Origin: Kordia aestuariivivens
GTDB lineage: Bacteria; Bacteroidota; Bacteroidia; Flavobacteriales; Flavobacteriaceae
Assembly: GCF_014397005.1 (NCBI RefSeq)
Contig: NZ_JACGWS010000004.1
Span: 310,001 to 374,000 of the forward strand
Length of the DNA: 64,000 bases
Direction: 5' to 3'
Each line of letters opens with the position of its first letter. Position 1 is the stretch's first letter. A model generated the notes under the pieces. It made no database searches. It had not been told where the DNA came from and saw only the letters and a program-made list of their open reading frames with translations. The position numbers were made by a program, and so were the translations under genes. Below are positions 34,004 to 43,309 of the stretch, in pieces.

Positions 34004-34729
34004 TCAATTCATTCGAAAGAGTCCATATTTTAGAATGCAATAGATAGCTCTCACGCCATCTTTCCATCCAATTTTTTTTCCTTCATTATACGGACGACTA
34101 GCATACGAAATTGCAACTTCTTCCAAGCGAATGTCTTTTATTCTTGAAATCTTAGCCGTAATTTCTGGTTCAAATCCAAAACGTTTTTCGGTGAGTTGAA
34201 TAGACTGTATCATTTTTGTGTTTACTAATTTATAACACGTTTCCATATCAGTAAGTTTTAATCCTGAAAATAGATTTGATAGGAATGTCAAAAATTTATT
34301 CGCATTGTAATGCCAAAAATACGAGGTGCGTTTCCCTTTTTTGTCTAGAAAACGGGAACCGTATACCACATCTGCAACGCCTGCAAGTATTGGTTTTAAG
34401 AGCAAGTTATATTCTTCTGGATCATATTCTAAATCAGCATCTTGAATAATGAGATATTCTCCTCGCGCCATAGAAATCCCTGTGTGTATGGAAGCGCCTT
34501 TTCCTTTATTTTCTGAATGTTGGTGAAATATGATTGTTAATGATGGATTTTCTTCAATAAATTTTTCTATTATTTTTTTGGAATCATCTTGTGAATTGTC
34601 ATTGATAATCACAAATTCTTTTTCAATGTTATTAATGAGTTGAACAGCCTTAATTTTATCTAAAATTAATCTAACCGTAGCTGCTTCATTATAAACAGGT
34701 ATGATAATGGAGAGTTTAGTTAGCTTCAT
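34004..34729 (-). CDS. GT2 family glycosyltransferase (polyprenyl-phosphate mannosyl/glucosyltransferase-like)
   Basis: 241 residues: GT-A fold with KLSIIIPVYNEAATV (about 5-19), DDx-type metal region (IINDNSQDD, 43-51) and QDADLEYDPEEY (about 96-107). The order fits DPM1-like enzymes that load a sugar onto polyprenyl phosphate. No membrane helices. It overlaps the end of the GT39 gene by 14 bases, so the pair probably works together: this enzyme makes the lipid-linked sugar and the membrane enzyme transfers it. Confidence 0.85.
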   Translation of the reverse strand: MKLTKLSIIIPVYNEAATVRLILDKIKAVQLINNIEKEFVIINDNSQDDSKKIIEKFIEENPSLTIIFHQHSENKGKGASIHTGISMARGEYLIIQDADLEYDPEEYNLLLKPILAGVADVVYGSRFLDKKGKRTSYFWHYNANKFLTFLSNLFSGLKLTDMETCYKLVNTKMIQSIQLTEKRFGFEPEITAKISRIKDIRLEEVAISYASRPYNEGKKIGWKDGVRAIYCILKYGLFRMN

Positions 34730-36545
34730 TAATGACTTCTATTTTTACATTGTTTTTATAGATGCTTCTTTCGATAATGACATCATTTTTCGTTTTCTTA
34801 ATCACTTCTCCATTTAGTTTTCCGTCTGTCCAAACGCCTTCCAAACGTTCCCCAGTTGCAAAAGATACTGCTCCTTCACCATGTCGGACATCATTTTTCC
34901 AATACCCGATATATTTTTGTCCATCTTCCCAAACATAGGTTCCGTAACCATTTCTTTTGCCATCTTTCCAAGCGCCCGAATATCCAAGTTCTGGCAAAAA
35001 TTGCATTAGGTATGTGTTAGGGTTTTGAAGTTGTTTGATGGTTTTAAATTTGTTAGGATATCGATCAATTACGGGAACTAAATATTTACTTGTGGAAGAA
35101 AACCCCAGCTGCTCTACAACTACATAGTCTACATTTTTATTTTTTAAGTATGCTAGTTGCGCTTCCTTATCGAGTGTTTTTTGATAGGTTGTTACATTCT
35201 TTTTTGAGAATAGATAAAATAATCCTTCTTTTCGTACGGCAGTTATAGAAGCATCATCAGCGTTTTTATTGACCCAATCTGCAAGCGCGAAATAGTTTTT
35301 ATAGTTATCCCCATAGTCACCTTTAGCTCGATCTTTCAATTTTGAAACGGAATTACTTCCATACATGAACGCCCAAAAGCTTAAAAGTACGACTGTAGTT
35401 ATTGTTGTAAAATGCTTCAGTTGCTTCGGGATGATTTTTTCCTGCAACCATTTCAAGAGTGAGATCATTCCAAAAATAAAAAGAAAGATGAGTAAAGGAA
35501 TGAGCGGCACTAAAAACCGTGTTCCGTACCAAATATATGGCCATATCATGAGCAAGGCGAAAAAGGCTAACACATATAAAAGTATAAAAGTTCTGAATTT
35601 TTGCAACTTGTATATTCCGAATACAATACCAATAATAAGCAAAAAGCCCAGAAGCCATTCAGTAATTGGTGCTGAAGCATCAGTGTATACAACTTCATTG
35701 GAAGATAGCATTCCTGAAGGAATTTCTTTGGTAATGTAACGCCCGAAGTTTATTGAAATTCTTTCTATAAGATCTGAAAAACCAATACTTCCTTGTTCAG
35801 GTTGGTATGGATTTTTCAAGAATAATTGCGATACATACGTATTTCCCGCATCACTATTTCGCAGCATCCACGGGAGATATAATACGATAAAACCACCAAT
35901 TAAACCAACTACATAACGCCATTGTTTTTTGAAACATAGAAAACATACCATGCTCACAAATAATGCTAATGCAACTGAGCGAATGTAAAACGAAAAGGAC
36001 AAGCAAATCAGCAATAGAAAGAAAAGCCAGTTTTTAAAAATAGGTTTAGAAAAATCTATCTTTAAGAATACTAAAACACATAGTAATGAGAAAAATAGAA
36101 ACGGAATTTCACTCATCATAATGGTAGCATAGCCTAAAATATAATAATTGAGTAGCGTTATAAAACTCACCGAAAAAGCAATATGATCATTTTCTGTCAG
36201 CCTTTTTACAATAAAAAATAACAATAGAATTGCTCCTAAAAGGAATGCGCCATTCAATTTTTTTATGGTGATAATATCGTTTGAAAATACTTTTACAACG
36301 GCGGCTATTACTACTGGATATCCTGGAGGATAATGATAATGCGCTTCTTTTTCTGAATGTTGAATATTAGTGTAACCATCTCCATTGGCAATGGAATTTC
36401 CTAAAATGTAATAACTAGCATTGTCTCCAACCAAGCTTACTTTTTCATCAAAAATGGTATTGTAAATGGTAAAATAGGAAACGATCAACAGTAGCACATA
36501 CGTAACTCTGATAAGTCTAGGATTTGATGCAATGGTGTTGATCAT
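34716..36545 (-). CDS. GT39-like membrane glycosyltransferase with C-terminal MORN repeats
   Basis: 609 residues. N-terminal part is a GT-C enzyme: about 11-12 hydrophobic helices, with the first periplasmic loop LVGDNASYYILGNSIANGDG and YHYPPGYPVVIAAV carrying the acidic catalytic pair expected of dolichyl-phosphate-mannose mannosyltransferase relatives. The C-terminal 90 residues (from about 521) hold three MORN repeats (GAWKDGKRNGYGTYVWEDG, GYWKNDVRHGEGAVSF, GVWTDGKLNGE). Such repeats usually bind lipid or proteins and are an unusual fusion here. Overlaps and drives the GT2 gene. Confidence 0.8.
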   Translation of the reverse strand: MINTIASNPRLIRVTYVLLLIVSYFTIYNTIFDEKVSLVGDNASYYILGNSIANGDGYTNIQHSEKEAHYHYPPGYPVVIAAVVKVFSNDIITIKKLNGAFLLGAILLLFFIVKRLTENDHIAFSVSFITLLNYYILGYATIMMSEIPFLFFSLLCVLVFLKIDFSKPIFKNWLFFLLLICLSFSFYIRSVALALFVSMVCFLCFKKQWRYVVGLIGGFIVLYLPWMLRNSDAGNTYVSQLFLKNPYQPEQGSIGFSDLIERISINFGRYITKEIPSGMLSSNEVVYTDASAPITEWLLGFLLIIGIVFGIYKLQKFRTFILLYVLAFFALLMIWPYIWYGTRFLVPLIPLLIFLFIFGMISLLKWLQEKIIPKQLKHFTTITTVVLLSFWAFMYGSNSVSKLKDRAKGDYGDNYKNYFALADWVNKNADDASITAVRKEGLFYLFSKKNVTTYQKTLDKEAQLAYLKNKNVDYVVVEQLGFSSTSKYLVPVIDRYPNKFKTIKQLQNPNTYLMQFLPELGYSGAWKDGKRNGYGTYVWEDGQKYIGYWKNDVRHGEGAVSFATGERLEGVWTDGKLNGEVIKKTKNDVIIERSIYKNNVKIEVINEAN

Positions 36546-36680
36546 TCTGTTTTAGGGTTTCAAAATAACTCCATTTTAAATGGTTTTTCAATATAAAGAT
36601 ATTTTAAAGATTATTATTCTAACTCATCATTAAAAATCCTAATATTTAAGACGCAACCGTGTAAATTTTATAGTATGAAA

Positions 36681-36713
36681 AAAAAGCGAGTTCATACGTT
36701 GAACTCGCTTTTT
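36681..36713. terminator. Strong terminator between cysteine desulfurase and GT39 genes
   Basis: 14-bp perfect stem AAAAAGCGAGTTCA (36681-36694), TACGT loop, complement 36700-36713; T-runs on both strands. Confidence 0.9.
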
Positions 36714-36766
36714 GATTTTTTGTGTTTTACTTCATCCTATGTTTGCAAAAGGATGACAGATACGAA

Positions 36767-37915
36767 TTACGAATTCGCATATTCGTGTAATACTTGAATT
36801 AAATAATCAATTTCTTCTTTGGTGTTGAATTTTGAGAATGAGAAACGTAAGGATGGTTTGTCTAAATCTTCATCGCTTAAGATTGCTCTCAATACATGTG
36901 AACCTTTACTACTTCCTGATTGGCAAGCACTTCCTCTAGAACATGCAATGCCTTTTAAGTCCATGTGAAATAGCAACATTAATGCTTTTTGCTGATCAAA
37001 TGGCAAACACACATTGACTAATGTATAGGTGCTTTTCGTTGTTTCGTGACAGTTTCCGTTGAATTTTACACCTGGAATCGCTTTTTTAAGTTCGTCCATA
37101 AAGTACATCTTCAAACCTTCTACATACGTTTTTTCTTCTTCAAGGTTCTCATAAGCTAAACGAAATGCTTCTTCCAATCCAACAACATTGTGTACTGCTT
37201 CTGTTCCTGCTCTGAATCCACGTTCTTGCGATCCTCCAAAGATTAATGGTTTTAATCCTGAATCTTTTCGGATGAACGCAAAACCAATTCCTTTAGGTCC
37301 GTGAAATTTATGTGCTGCTGCCGCTAAGAAATCTACGGAAGTTTTTTGTACGTCCCATTCAAAATGTCCAATAGATTGAACCGAATCTGAATGAAATAAT
37401 GCGCCATATTCTTTACAGAGTGTAGCAACTTTATCTGCATCTAAAATGTTTCCGATTTCGTTATTCACATGCATTAAACTGACTAATTTTTTAGAATTAT
37501 CTGCTTTTAGCAATGCTTCTAAATCGTCATAATCAGGCGTTCCACACGGTTGCAATCGAACATACGTAACTTTGATATCACTTTCTAAGCGCAATTGTTC
37601 TACGGTGTGTAAAACCGCGTGATGCTCAATTGGAGAGGTAATGATTGTTGTGACACCTAAATCTCGTACAGAACAACGCAACGCCATGTTATCAGCTTCT
37701 GTTCCACCTGATGTGAAAATGATTTCCTGCGGCGACGCATTCAAATATTTCGCAATGGTTTTACGTGCTGTTTCTATTAATGTTTTAGAAGATCGTCCGT
37801 AACTATGTGTTGAGGATGGATTTCCATAATTCTCTTCTAATGCTTTCTTTATACGATCTACAACTTCTGGACGAATTTGTGTTGTCGCGGCACTATCAAA
37901 ATATACGTTCTTCAT
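36767..37915 (-). CDS. Cysteine desulfurase
   Basis: PLP enzyme that takes sulfur from cysteine for Fe-S clusters or tRNA thiolation. 382 residues: MKNVYFDSAATTQIRPEV at the N-terminus, GGTEADNMAL near 70, the PLP lysine in AAAAHKFHGPKGIGF (about 195-209), and the active-site cysteine in GIACSRGSACQSGSSKG (about 321-337). The longer loop around the active cysteine makes it NifS/IscS-like (class I) rather than SufS. No isc or suf genes are beside it. Confidence 0.9.
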   Translation of the reverse strand: MKNVYFDSAATTQIRPEVVDRIKKALEENYGNPSSTHSYGRSSKTLIETARKTIAKYLNASPQEIIFTSGGTEADNMALRCSVRDLGVTTIITSPIEHHAVLHTVEQLRLESDIKVTYVRLQPCGTPDYDDLEALLKADNSKKLVSLMHVNNEIGNILDADKVATLCKEYGALFHSDSVQSIGHFEWDVQKTSVDFLAAAAHKFHGPKGIGFAFIRKDSGLKPLIFGGSQERGFRAGTEAVHNVVGLEEAFRLAYENLEEEKTYVEGLKMYFMDELKKAIPGVKFNGNCHETTKSTYTLVNVCLPFDQQKALMLLFHMDLKGIACSRGSACQSGSSKGSHVLRAILSDEDLDKPSLRFSFSKFNTKEEIDYLIQVLHEYANS

Positions 37916-38015
37916 TCGTAGCTTGTATTAACTAGGATTGGTTTAAAAAAGATGAGCAAAAATAGCTTAAATAAAATTATTTACAATAAGTTTCGTTATA
38001 AATAGAGTTTTCTTA

Positions 38016-38023
38016 TACTTTTG
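38016..38023 (+). promoter_or_regulatory. Candidate -7 promoter box for the 38061 lipoprotein
   Basis: TACTTTTG fits TAnnTTTG; a possible TTTC -33 element lies about 20 bases upstream. Confidence 0.4.
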
Positions 38024-38060
38024 TCCTTTATATTGATACTAATTTATAATTGTGTACTTC

Positions 38061-38606
38061 ATGAAAAAAATATGGTTGCTTTTAGTCCTTTCGTTTGCTT
38101 TTTTTAGTTGTGATGATGGAGATTTAACGTTAGAAGAAATTAACTTAGATACAGGAACAGATATAGATGCATGCGTAGTAGAAGCTGGAGTAACTTTATT
38201 GTTTAAGATTAATGGAGCAGAAACACTTATTTTAGAAGTTCCGGCAGATTTGATTGTCAACACAGTTACAGAAGCAACAGTTGTTGATGGTGTTGTGACT
38301 CCAAATCCACGTACAGCAACATTAAATAGTCAGGCTTTTTGTTATTATAGAAGTTTTGATACAACGATTTCTAACGGTTATTTCTGTGATGAAGTACCTT
38401 CTGATATAAATATTACATTAGAATATGCTGCCTTGGCAGGAGAAGTAGAAGTCACAACATTAGAAATAATTGATGATGTCACAAATTTGACTACTGGATA
38501 CAAACACACTATCAATCTTATAACGGTTGTGTTTACAGGAACAAACGGACAAGATGTTAGAGATGATCTTTTTGAGTTTGGAACGATTATAACACCTGTG
38601 GAGTAA
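38061..38606 (+). CDS. Lipoprotein of unknown function
   Basis: 181 residues from ATG 38061 (three earlier residues are possible). Lipoprotein signal with lipobox FFSCDD; the aspartates after the cysteine and an acidic Thr/Val/Ile-rich mature part suggest an outer-membrane, possibly surface-exposed, lipoprotein. Four further cysteines (CVVEAG, CYYRSF, YFCDEV) may form disulfides. No domain recognised. Followed by a heptamer tandem repeat. Confidence 0.68.
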   Translation: MKKIWLLLVLSFAFFSCDDGDLTLEEINLDTGTDIDACVVEAGVTLLFKINGAETLILEVPADLIVNTVTEATVVDGVVTPNPRTATLNSQAFCYYRSFDTTISNGYFCDEVPSDINITLEYAALAGEVEVTTLEIIDDVTNLTTGYKHTINLITVVFTGTNGQDVRDDLFEFGTIITPVE

Positions 38607-38613
38607 AGGAAAC

Positions 38614-38648
38614 GGTTCAAGGTTCAAGGTTCAAGGTTCAAGGTTCAA
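38614..38648. repeat. Heptanucleotide tandem repeat GGTTCAA x5
   Basis: Five exact copies after the lipoprotein gene, followed by other imperfect repeats (ACTCATAAAC) before the Smr gene. Confidence 0.9.
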
Positions 38649-38723
38649 AACTAAAAAAACCTCACAACCTTCACACTGAGCGAAGCCGAAGTGTAAACTC
38701 ATAAACTTCTAAACTCATAAACA

Positions 38724-39278
38724 CTATCGTGGATTTTGGTAAATGTAAACTTCCGTTGCACCAACTCCGTATTTTTGATAGTTCGCATCATAATATTTTA
38801 CATTGTCGTACTGACGAAATAAATAGTATAATTCTTCTTTGAGAACACCTGCGCCAACGCCATGAATGAACACCACTTTCGGAATTCGTTTTCGCATGGC
38901 AAATTCTAATTGTCGCTTTGCAGTATCGGTTTGCAATTCTAACATATCATAATTGCTCATTCCTTTGTATGATTTCGTCAATTGATGAATATGCAGATCT
39001 ACTTCCATAGCATTTTCTGTGCGCTCTTTTCTAGATTTTTCTACAATACGTTTTGGTTTTTTTGCAGCTTCTTTTTCTTGAATGGCACTGTGTATTTTTT
39101 GGAATGATAAATTTTTAGCAATTTCGTCCGAAGTAATTTTCATCAACTCAGCTGCTTCAAAATTTAGCAGAAAACCTTCATCTGTTTCAACAGTAATAGT
39201 GTTTCGTTGTATAGAAGTTATACTTCCTTTAATTATATCATCAATCGTTTCTACACGATCGCCTACTTTAAAACTCAT
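38724..39278 (-). CDS. Smr/MutS2-C-terminal-domain protein
   Basis: 184 residues: an N-terminal KOW-like barrel (VGDRVETIDDIIKGSITSI, 5-23) and a C-terminal Smr domain (about 95-180) with VDLHIHQLT, the HGVGAGVLKEELYYLF motif and the YGVGATEVYI end. Smr domains are nucleases or nucleic-acid binders; family members of this shape (DUF2027) are of unknown role. Its gene overlaps the membrane protein gene upstream by 4 bases (ATGA), so they are translationally coupled. Confidence 0.82.
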   Translation of the reverse strand: MSFKVGDRVETIDDIIKGSITSIQRNTITVETDEGFLLNFEAAELMKITSDEIAKNLSFQKIHSAIQEKEAAKKPKRIVEKSRKERTENAMEVDLHIHQLTKSYKGMSNYDMLELQTDTAKRQLEFAMRKRIPKVVFIHGVGAGVLKEELYYLFRQYDNVKYYDANYQKYGVGATEVYIYQNPR

Positions 39279-39547
39279 GATTCATTCGATTTAGTCTCTT
39301 CAACATTTTCTTCTTCTTCATCTTCATCATATCTTTCTCTATTAAAATACTCTTCATTATCGTATTTTTTTACTCGATTAGAAGTTTGTATAGAAGTCAT
39401 TTTATATAATCCAAACATCATAGCAACCAACGCAATAATGGTAAGTACTATTTGTTTTTCACCTTGGATATCATCTCGAAAGAGTAATAATCCAGCACCG
39501 AAAAATACGAGAAAAAAGTAAAGCGTTGTTTTGTAATTGAATTTCAA
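39275..39547 (-). CDS. Small membrane protein coupled to the Smr gene
   Basis: 90 residues: two hydrophobic helices (about 8-24 and 33-50) and a highly acidic C-terminal tail (EEYFNRERYDEDEEEE). No named domain recognised. The 4-base overlap with the Smr gene indicates co-translation. Start at 39547. Confidence 0.65.
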   Translation of the reverse strand: MKFNYKTTLYFFLVFFGAGLLLFRDDIQGEKQIVLTIIALVAMMFGLYKMTSIQTSNRVKKYDNEEYFNRERYDEDEEEENVEETKSNES

Positions 39548-39758
39548 TTTGTAAATTTTAGGCTGTAAAAATACTATATTCTGAAAGAGTTGTGCTATTT
39601 TTTTTGAAATCTGAAAGCATGTTTAGCGTAGTTTTGATAAAAATCAGTAAATTAAACCGTTTTTTCGTAACAAATTAGAAGCATTGGTTACTTATAACGC
39701 AGTTGAAACGCCAAAGGTATTTCCAATAGTTAAACCCATTTAATCCAAAAGCATTATT

Positions 39759-40067
39759 TTGAAGCACTTAATACTTTCCTCTTTGATAAATCTTGAAGAT
39801 TATATGCTTCCTTGTTTTACGAAGCAGTATTTTGGCATTGACTGTTTAGGTTGCGGCATACAACGTTCGCTTGCATTGATACTCAATGGTGAATTTGTAG
39901 CAGCTTTTAAAATGTATCCAGCTATTTATACATTGCTATTATTTTTCGGGTTTCTTGGAGTAAACATGTATTACAACTTCAGTTTTGCATCAAAACTCAT
40001 TCGAAATTTGGTTATTATTAATGGCGTTATTATTACCATTAGTTTTATCAATAAATATATAAATTAA
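39759..40067 (+). CDS. DUF2752 membrane protein
   Basis: 102 residues with the DUF2752 signature LPCFTKQYFGIDCLGCGIQR (about 17-36), in which C-x2-C-G precedes a helix, followed by GEFVAAFKMYPAIYTLLL. No ATG covers the conserved N-terminus: the TTG at 39759 keeps the NLEDYML stretch, while ATG 39804 would remove it. TTG is therefore preferred. It precedes the CCC-motif gene by 19 bases; both are commonly found together in flavobacteria. Confidence 0.8.
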   Translation: MKHLILSSLINLEDYMLPCFTKQYFGIDCLGCGIQRSLALILNGEFVAAFKMYPAIYTLLLFFGFLGVNMYYNFSFASKLIRNLVIINGVIITISFINKYIN

Positions 40068-40086
40068 CTAACTTAATTATTACATT

Positions 40087-40425
40087 ATGGAATCTAGAAA
40101 ATTACCCAATGCTACGCTCATTGTCGTTTTAGGCGCACTATCTATTATTGGTTGCTGTTTTAATGGTATTGGACTCATCTTCGGTTTAATTACTATTTAT
40201 TTAGTGACTAAAGCTACGAATATTTATAAAGAAGATCCGCAAGGATATGACAATTATTCAACGGTCACTATCGGAAAAGTACTGGCTATTATTGGTATCG
40301 TGCTCAATATGTTAATACTCATTTTTCTTATTTGGGCTATTACAAAGTTTGGATGGGATATCGTAAAAGATAATGAATTGTTTCAACAAGCATTTCTAGA
40401 TTATTTAGGTGTAGAGCAGCCATAA
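40087..40425 (+). CDS. CCC motif membrane protein
   Basis: 112 residues, two to three hydrophobic helices. The first has the glycine/cysteine run LGALSIIGCCFNGIGLIFGL; the second, GKVLAIIGIVLNMLILI. This matches the small Bacteroidetes family called CCC motif membrane protein, related to DUF4190. Function unknown. Co-transcribed with DUF2752; a shared bidirectional terminator ends it and the DUF5362 gene opposite. Confidence 0.75.
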   Translation: MESRKLPNATLIVVLGALSIIGCCFNGIGLIFGLITIYLVTKATNIYKEDPQGYDNYSTVTIGKVLAIIGIVLNMLILIFLIWAITKFGWDIVKDNELFQQAFLDYLGVEQP

Positions 40426-40446
40426 TTTTCTCGAATATTAGCGCAT

Positions 40447-40481
40447 AAAAAAGCGGATGTACAATGTACAGCCGCTTTTTT
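40447..40481. terminator. Bidirectional terminator between CCC-motif and DUF5362 genes
   Basis: AAAAAAGCGG and CCGCTTTTTT arms enclose two TGTACA hexamers (inner stem); A and T tracts at both ends. Confidence 0.85.
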
Positions 40482-40496
40482 GTTATGTGTTAATTT

Positions 40497-40967
40497 CTAA
40501 AATTGTGCGCTTACGCCTGCAATAATTGAAAATCCTAATATTAAAATATACAGTCCTAAAAATATGAGAACTGTAATTCCTATGAATTTAAAGAACGATT
40601 TTAAGTTTGAGAAAGCAAGCGTTAAATCTTCCGTATTCTTTTCAATCAATGCAGATTTCATCTTTCTTGAAAATTTATATAAATATAAAACGGGAAAGAA
40701 ATATAATAGTGCCATCACAAAATATACGATCGCTACAAATTCTACAGATAATCCACTTTGTACAAACGGATTTACACTACTATTCAGCGCCGTGAACATT
40801 ACCAAGAAAAAAACCGCCACAAAAACAAAGATTCCAATCATAATAAATCCGATAATTGCTAAAATAAAAGCCCATTTCGCAGTTTCGCGTAAGAACTTTT
40901 TTGAACTTTCATTCAATCGCAATTCGAAATTATCAAATACAGAACTATCTTGTTTTCGGAATGGCAT
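40497..40967 (-). CDS. DUF5362 family membrane protein
   Basis: 156 residues with about four hydrophobic helices, an N-terminal amphipathic segment (SSVFDNFELRLNESSKKFLRE) and the pattern of DUF5362 proteins that accompany DUF2752/CCC-motif genes. Its ATG shares one base with the rocD stop (TAATG), so translation is coupled to rocD. Function unknown. Confidence 0.7.
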   Translation of the reverse strand: MPFRKQDSSVFDNFELRLNESSKKFLRETAKWAFILAIIGFIMIGIFVFVAVFFLVMFTALNSSVNPFVQSGLSVEFVAIVYFVMALLYFFPVLYLYKFSRKMKSALIEKNTEDLTLAFSNLKSFFKFIGITVLIFLGLYILILGFSIIAGVSAQF

Positions 40968-42247
40968 TATTCAAATTCTTTTAATGTTTTCGTAATAATT
41001 GCTACACATTCTAGCAATTGCTCTTTTGTCATTACCAATGGTGGCGCAAAACGGATGATGTTTCCATGTGTTGGTTTTGCTAATAATCCATTGTTTTTAA
41101 GTGCCATACAAATATTCCACGCTGTATCACTTTCTTCATCGTCATTGATAACAATTGCGTTTAGCAATCCTTTTCCTCTGACAAGATTTACAATACCACT
41201 TGTTTCAATATATTTGTTTAACTCGCTTCTGAATAATTCTCCTAGTTGAAAAGCGTTTTCTGCCAATGATTCATCTGTTACTACTTCCAAAGCTGCCATT
41301 GCTACGGCTGCAGCAATAGGATTTCCTCCAAAAGTAGAACCGTGATTTCCTGGGCGAATCACACTCATAATAGGATCATTTGCTAAGACTGCTGATACTG
41401 GATATGCGCCGCCAGATAATGCTTTTCCTAAAATTAGGATATCTGGTTTTACATCCGGAGTTCCGCTACAATCTTTCTTTTCGCAAGAACAGTTTCCGCA
41501 GGTTGCTAACAATCTTCCTGTACGTGCAATTCCTGTTTGAACCTCATCTGCAATAAACAATACGTTGTGTTTTTCACATAATGCTTTCGCTTTCGCGAGA
41601 TAGTTCTCAGATGGAACATATACTCCAGCTTCACCTTGAATTGGCTCTACTAAAAATCCTGCTACGTTTGGATTGTTGTTTAATGCTTCTTCCAAAGCTT
41701 CTAGATTATCGTATTCAATTTTGATAAATCCGCTTGTATACGGTCCAAAATTCTTACGTGCTACTGGATCGTTTGAAAACGAAATAATAGTAGTCGTTCT
41801 TCCGTGAAAGTTGTTTTCACAGACAATAATTTCCGCTTTGTTTTCCGCGATTCCTTTTTTCTCGTACGCCCATTTTCTACAGATTTTTAAAGCAGTTTCT
41901 ACCGCTTCCGCACCTGTATTCATTGGTAATAATTTGTCAAAATTGAAATATTCTGACGCAAATTTTTCATACTGACCTAAAATGTCATTGTAAAATGCAC
42001 GCGACGTTAACGCTAATGTTTGCGCTTGTGAAACCATTGCGTTCACAATTTTCGGATGACAATGTCCTTGATTTACTGCAGAATATGCAGAAAGAAAGTC
42101 ATAATACTTTTTACCTTCTACGTCCCAAACATGAACGCCTTCACCTCTATTCAACACCACTGGAAGTGGATGATAGTTGTGCGCGCCATACTTGTCTTCT
42201 AATTCAATTGCTTGCTGAGATGTTAATTGTTGTTCTAAAACAGCCAT
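40967..42247 (-). CDS. rocD: Ornithine--oxo-acid transaminase
   Basis: PLP enzyme converting ornithine and 2-oxoglutarate to glutamate-5-semialdehyde and glutamate (arginine/proline breakdown). 426 residues: [18 protein letters not shown] (20-37), [13 protein letters not shown] (109-121), [14 protein letters not shown] (231-244), PLP lysine K275 in [18 protein letters not shown] near 316. A cysteine cluster C250-x2-C-x-C-x4-C260 is inserted just before the PLP lysine, absent from the classical enzyme; it may bind a metal or form disulfides. Stop overlaps the DUF5362 start. Confidence 0.9.
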   Translation of the reverse strand: MAVLEQQLTSQQAIELEDKYGAHNYHPLPVVLNRGEGVHVWDVEGKKYYDFLSAYSAVNQGHCHPKIVNAMVSQAQTLALTSRAFYNDILGQYEKFASEYFNFDKLLPMNTGAEAVETALKICRKWAYEKKGIAENKAEIIVCENNFHGRTTTIISFSNDPVARKNFGPYTSGFIKIEYDNLEALEEALNNNPNVAGFLVEPIQGEAGVYVPSENYLAKAKALCEKHNVLFIADEVQTGIARTGRLLATCGNCSCEKKDCSGTPDVKPDILILGKALSGGAYPVSAVLANDPIMSVIRPGNHGSTFGGNPIAAAVAMAALEVVTDESLAENAFQLGELFRSELNKYIETSGIVNLVRGKGLLNAIVINDDEESDTAWNICMALKNNGLLAKPTHGNIIRFAPPLVMTKEQLLECVAIITKTLKEFE

Positions 42248-42442
42248 TTTAATAAAGTTTTAAATGATACATAAAATAACCATTCCTACTCTACCTTTAT
42301 CCTTTCGAGGAATCGAAAATTCAGCGTGGGAGAGAAATCATCCCTAGAGGCTTGCAAAATACTAAATATTAACCTCGAATTAAAATTTATTGTACTGCTT
42401 TTCAATACCATTCGTCAATTTATAGTTCTTCTTAGTAGTTAT

Positions 42443-42928
42443 TTACAAAGCTGCTGTCATTTTGCCCAACTTCATCTTGGCTACATTATGAAATTTAATT
42501 TCTCTAACATACTTCATATCGCTCCATAAATATGTGTTTCCTTTTAACTTTTTGGTCAGTTTCATACGTTTTGATAATCTACTGAGTTCTATTTCGGTAG
42601 CTATTCGTCGTTCGCCTAAAGTTCCATAAAGTTGCAATGCGAGATGTTTTTTAAATGTTCCTTTCCACAAAGATTTTAACCACAGCCATTTACTACTATT
42701 GACGGCCAAAACACAGACGTTATTATTCTCAGTGGCGTTTAAAGGTAATTTTGATGTAAATTTTTCAAAGTAAAATCCTGATTGATCACGATTTAAAAAT
42801 AGCGAACCAATTGGTGTTACTGTCGGATTATTTTCCGAATCAACCGTAGCTATAGAAACATGCAAACTTGTTTTAAAACTATCGTTTACATGTTTCCGGA
42901 TTATCTTCCAATCGTTATCAATGTTCAT
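42443..42928 (-). CDS. Pyridoxamine 5'-phosphate oxidase-like FMN-binding protein
   Basis: 161 residues of the split-barrel FMN fold: VSIATVDSENNPTVTPIGSLFL (about 24-45) and YFEKFTSKLPLN, then NVCVLAVNSS (about 70-79). Such proteins are flavin reductases or general stress proteins; the lack of further motifs prevents a finer call. Its start overlaps the end of the DUF6768 gene by 11 bases, so it belongs to the sigma-factor operon. Confidence 0.72.
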   Translation of the reverse strand: MNIDNDWKIIRKHVNDSFKTSLHVSIATVDSENNPTVTPIGSLFLNRDQSGFYFEKFTSKLPLNATENNNVCVLAVNSSKWLWLKSLWKGTFKKHLALQLYGTLGERRIATEIELSRLSKRMKLTKKLKGNTYLWSDMKYVREIKFHNVAKMKLGKMTAAL

Positions 42929-43304
42929 TTGTTTTTGCTGCTAATGATGACACTTGTAACTCCAATCGTTTCATTTCTCTTAAAATAGCTCTTTTGTCCA
43001 TTTGCATCCAAGCATACATTTTAATCATTGTATTGAATAGTAAACAGATAAAAGCACCAAATCCCCATTTGATCAATTCATTTGTTTCGGTAACGTTGAA
43101 AAATTGTATTAAACAATAAATCAATACGCCAAATCCAATTAAGTTCACAATATTCATAACAACTGCTAGCCAGCCTAGTTTCCCTTGAAAAATACTACCA
43201 ACCGTTCCCCAAAGTCCTTGTTCTTCGAGTTCGTCATAAAATTTTGCTTCTTCTTCCGTAAGTGTTTCCTTAATTAATGCGTCAATGTCTTCTATATTTT
43301 TCAT
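42918..43304 (-). CDS. DUF6768-like membrane protein, possible anti-sigma partner
   Basis: 128 residues: soluble acidic N-terminus (IKETLTEEEAKFYDELEEQG), two hydrophobic helices (about 45-65 and 78-96) and a basic C-terminal coiled coil (MDKRAILREMKRLELQVSSL). It follows the ECF sigma factor by 5 bases. This shape and position, known from DUF6768 neighbours of sigma factors, suggest a membrane regulator of the sigma factor. No zinc anti-sigma motif (HxxxCxxC) is present. Confidence 0.65.
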   Translation of the reverse strand: MKNIEDIDALIKETLTEEEAKFYDELEEQGLWGTVGSIFQGKLGWLAVVMNIVNLIGFGVLIYCLIQFFNVTETNELIKWGFGAFICLLFNTMIKMYAWMQMDKRAILREMKRLELQVSSLAAKTNEH

Positions 43305-43309
43305 GTTTT

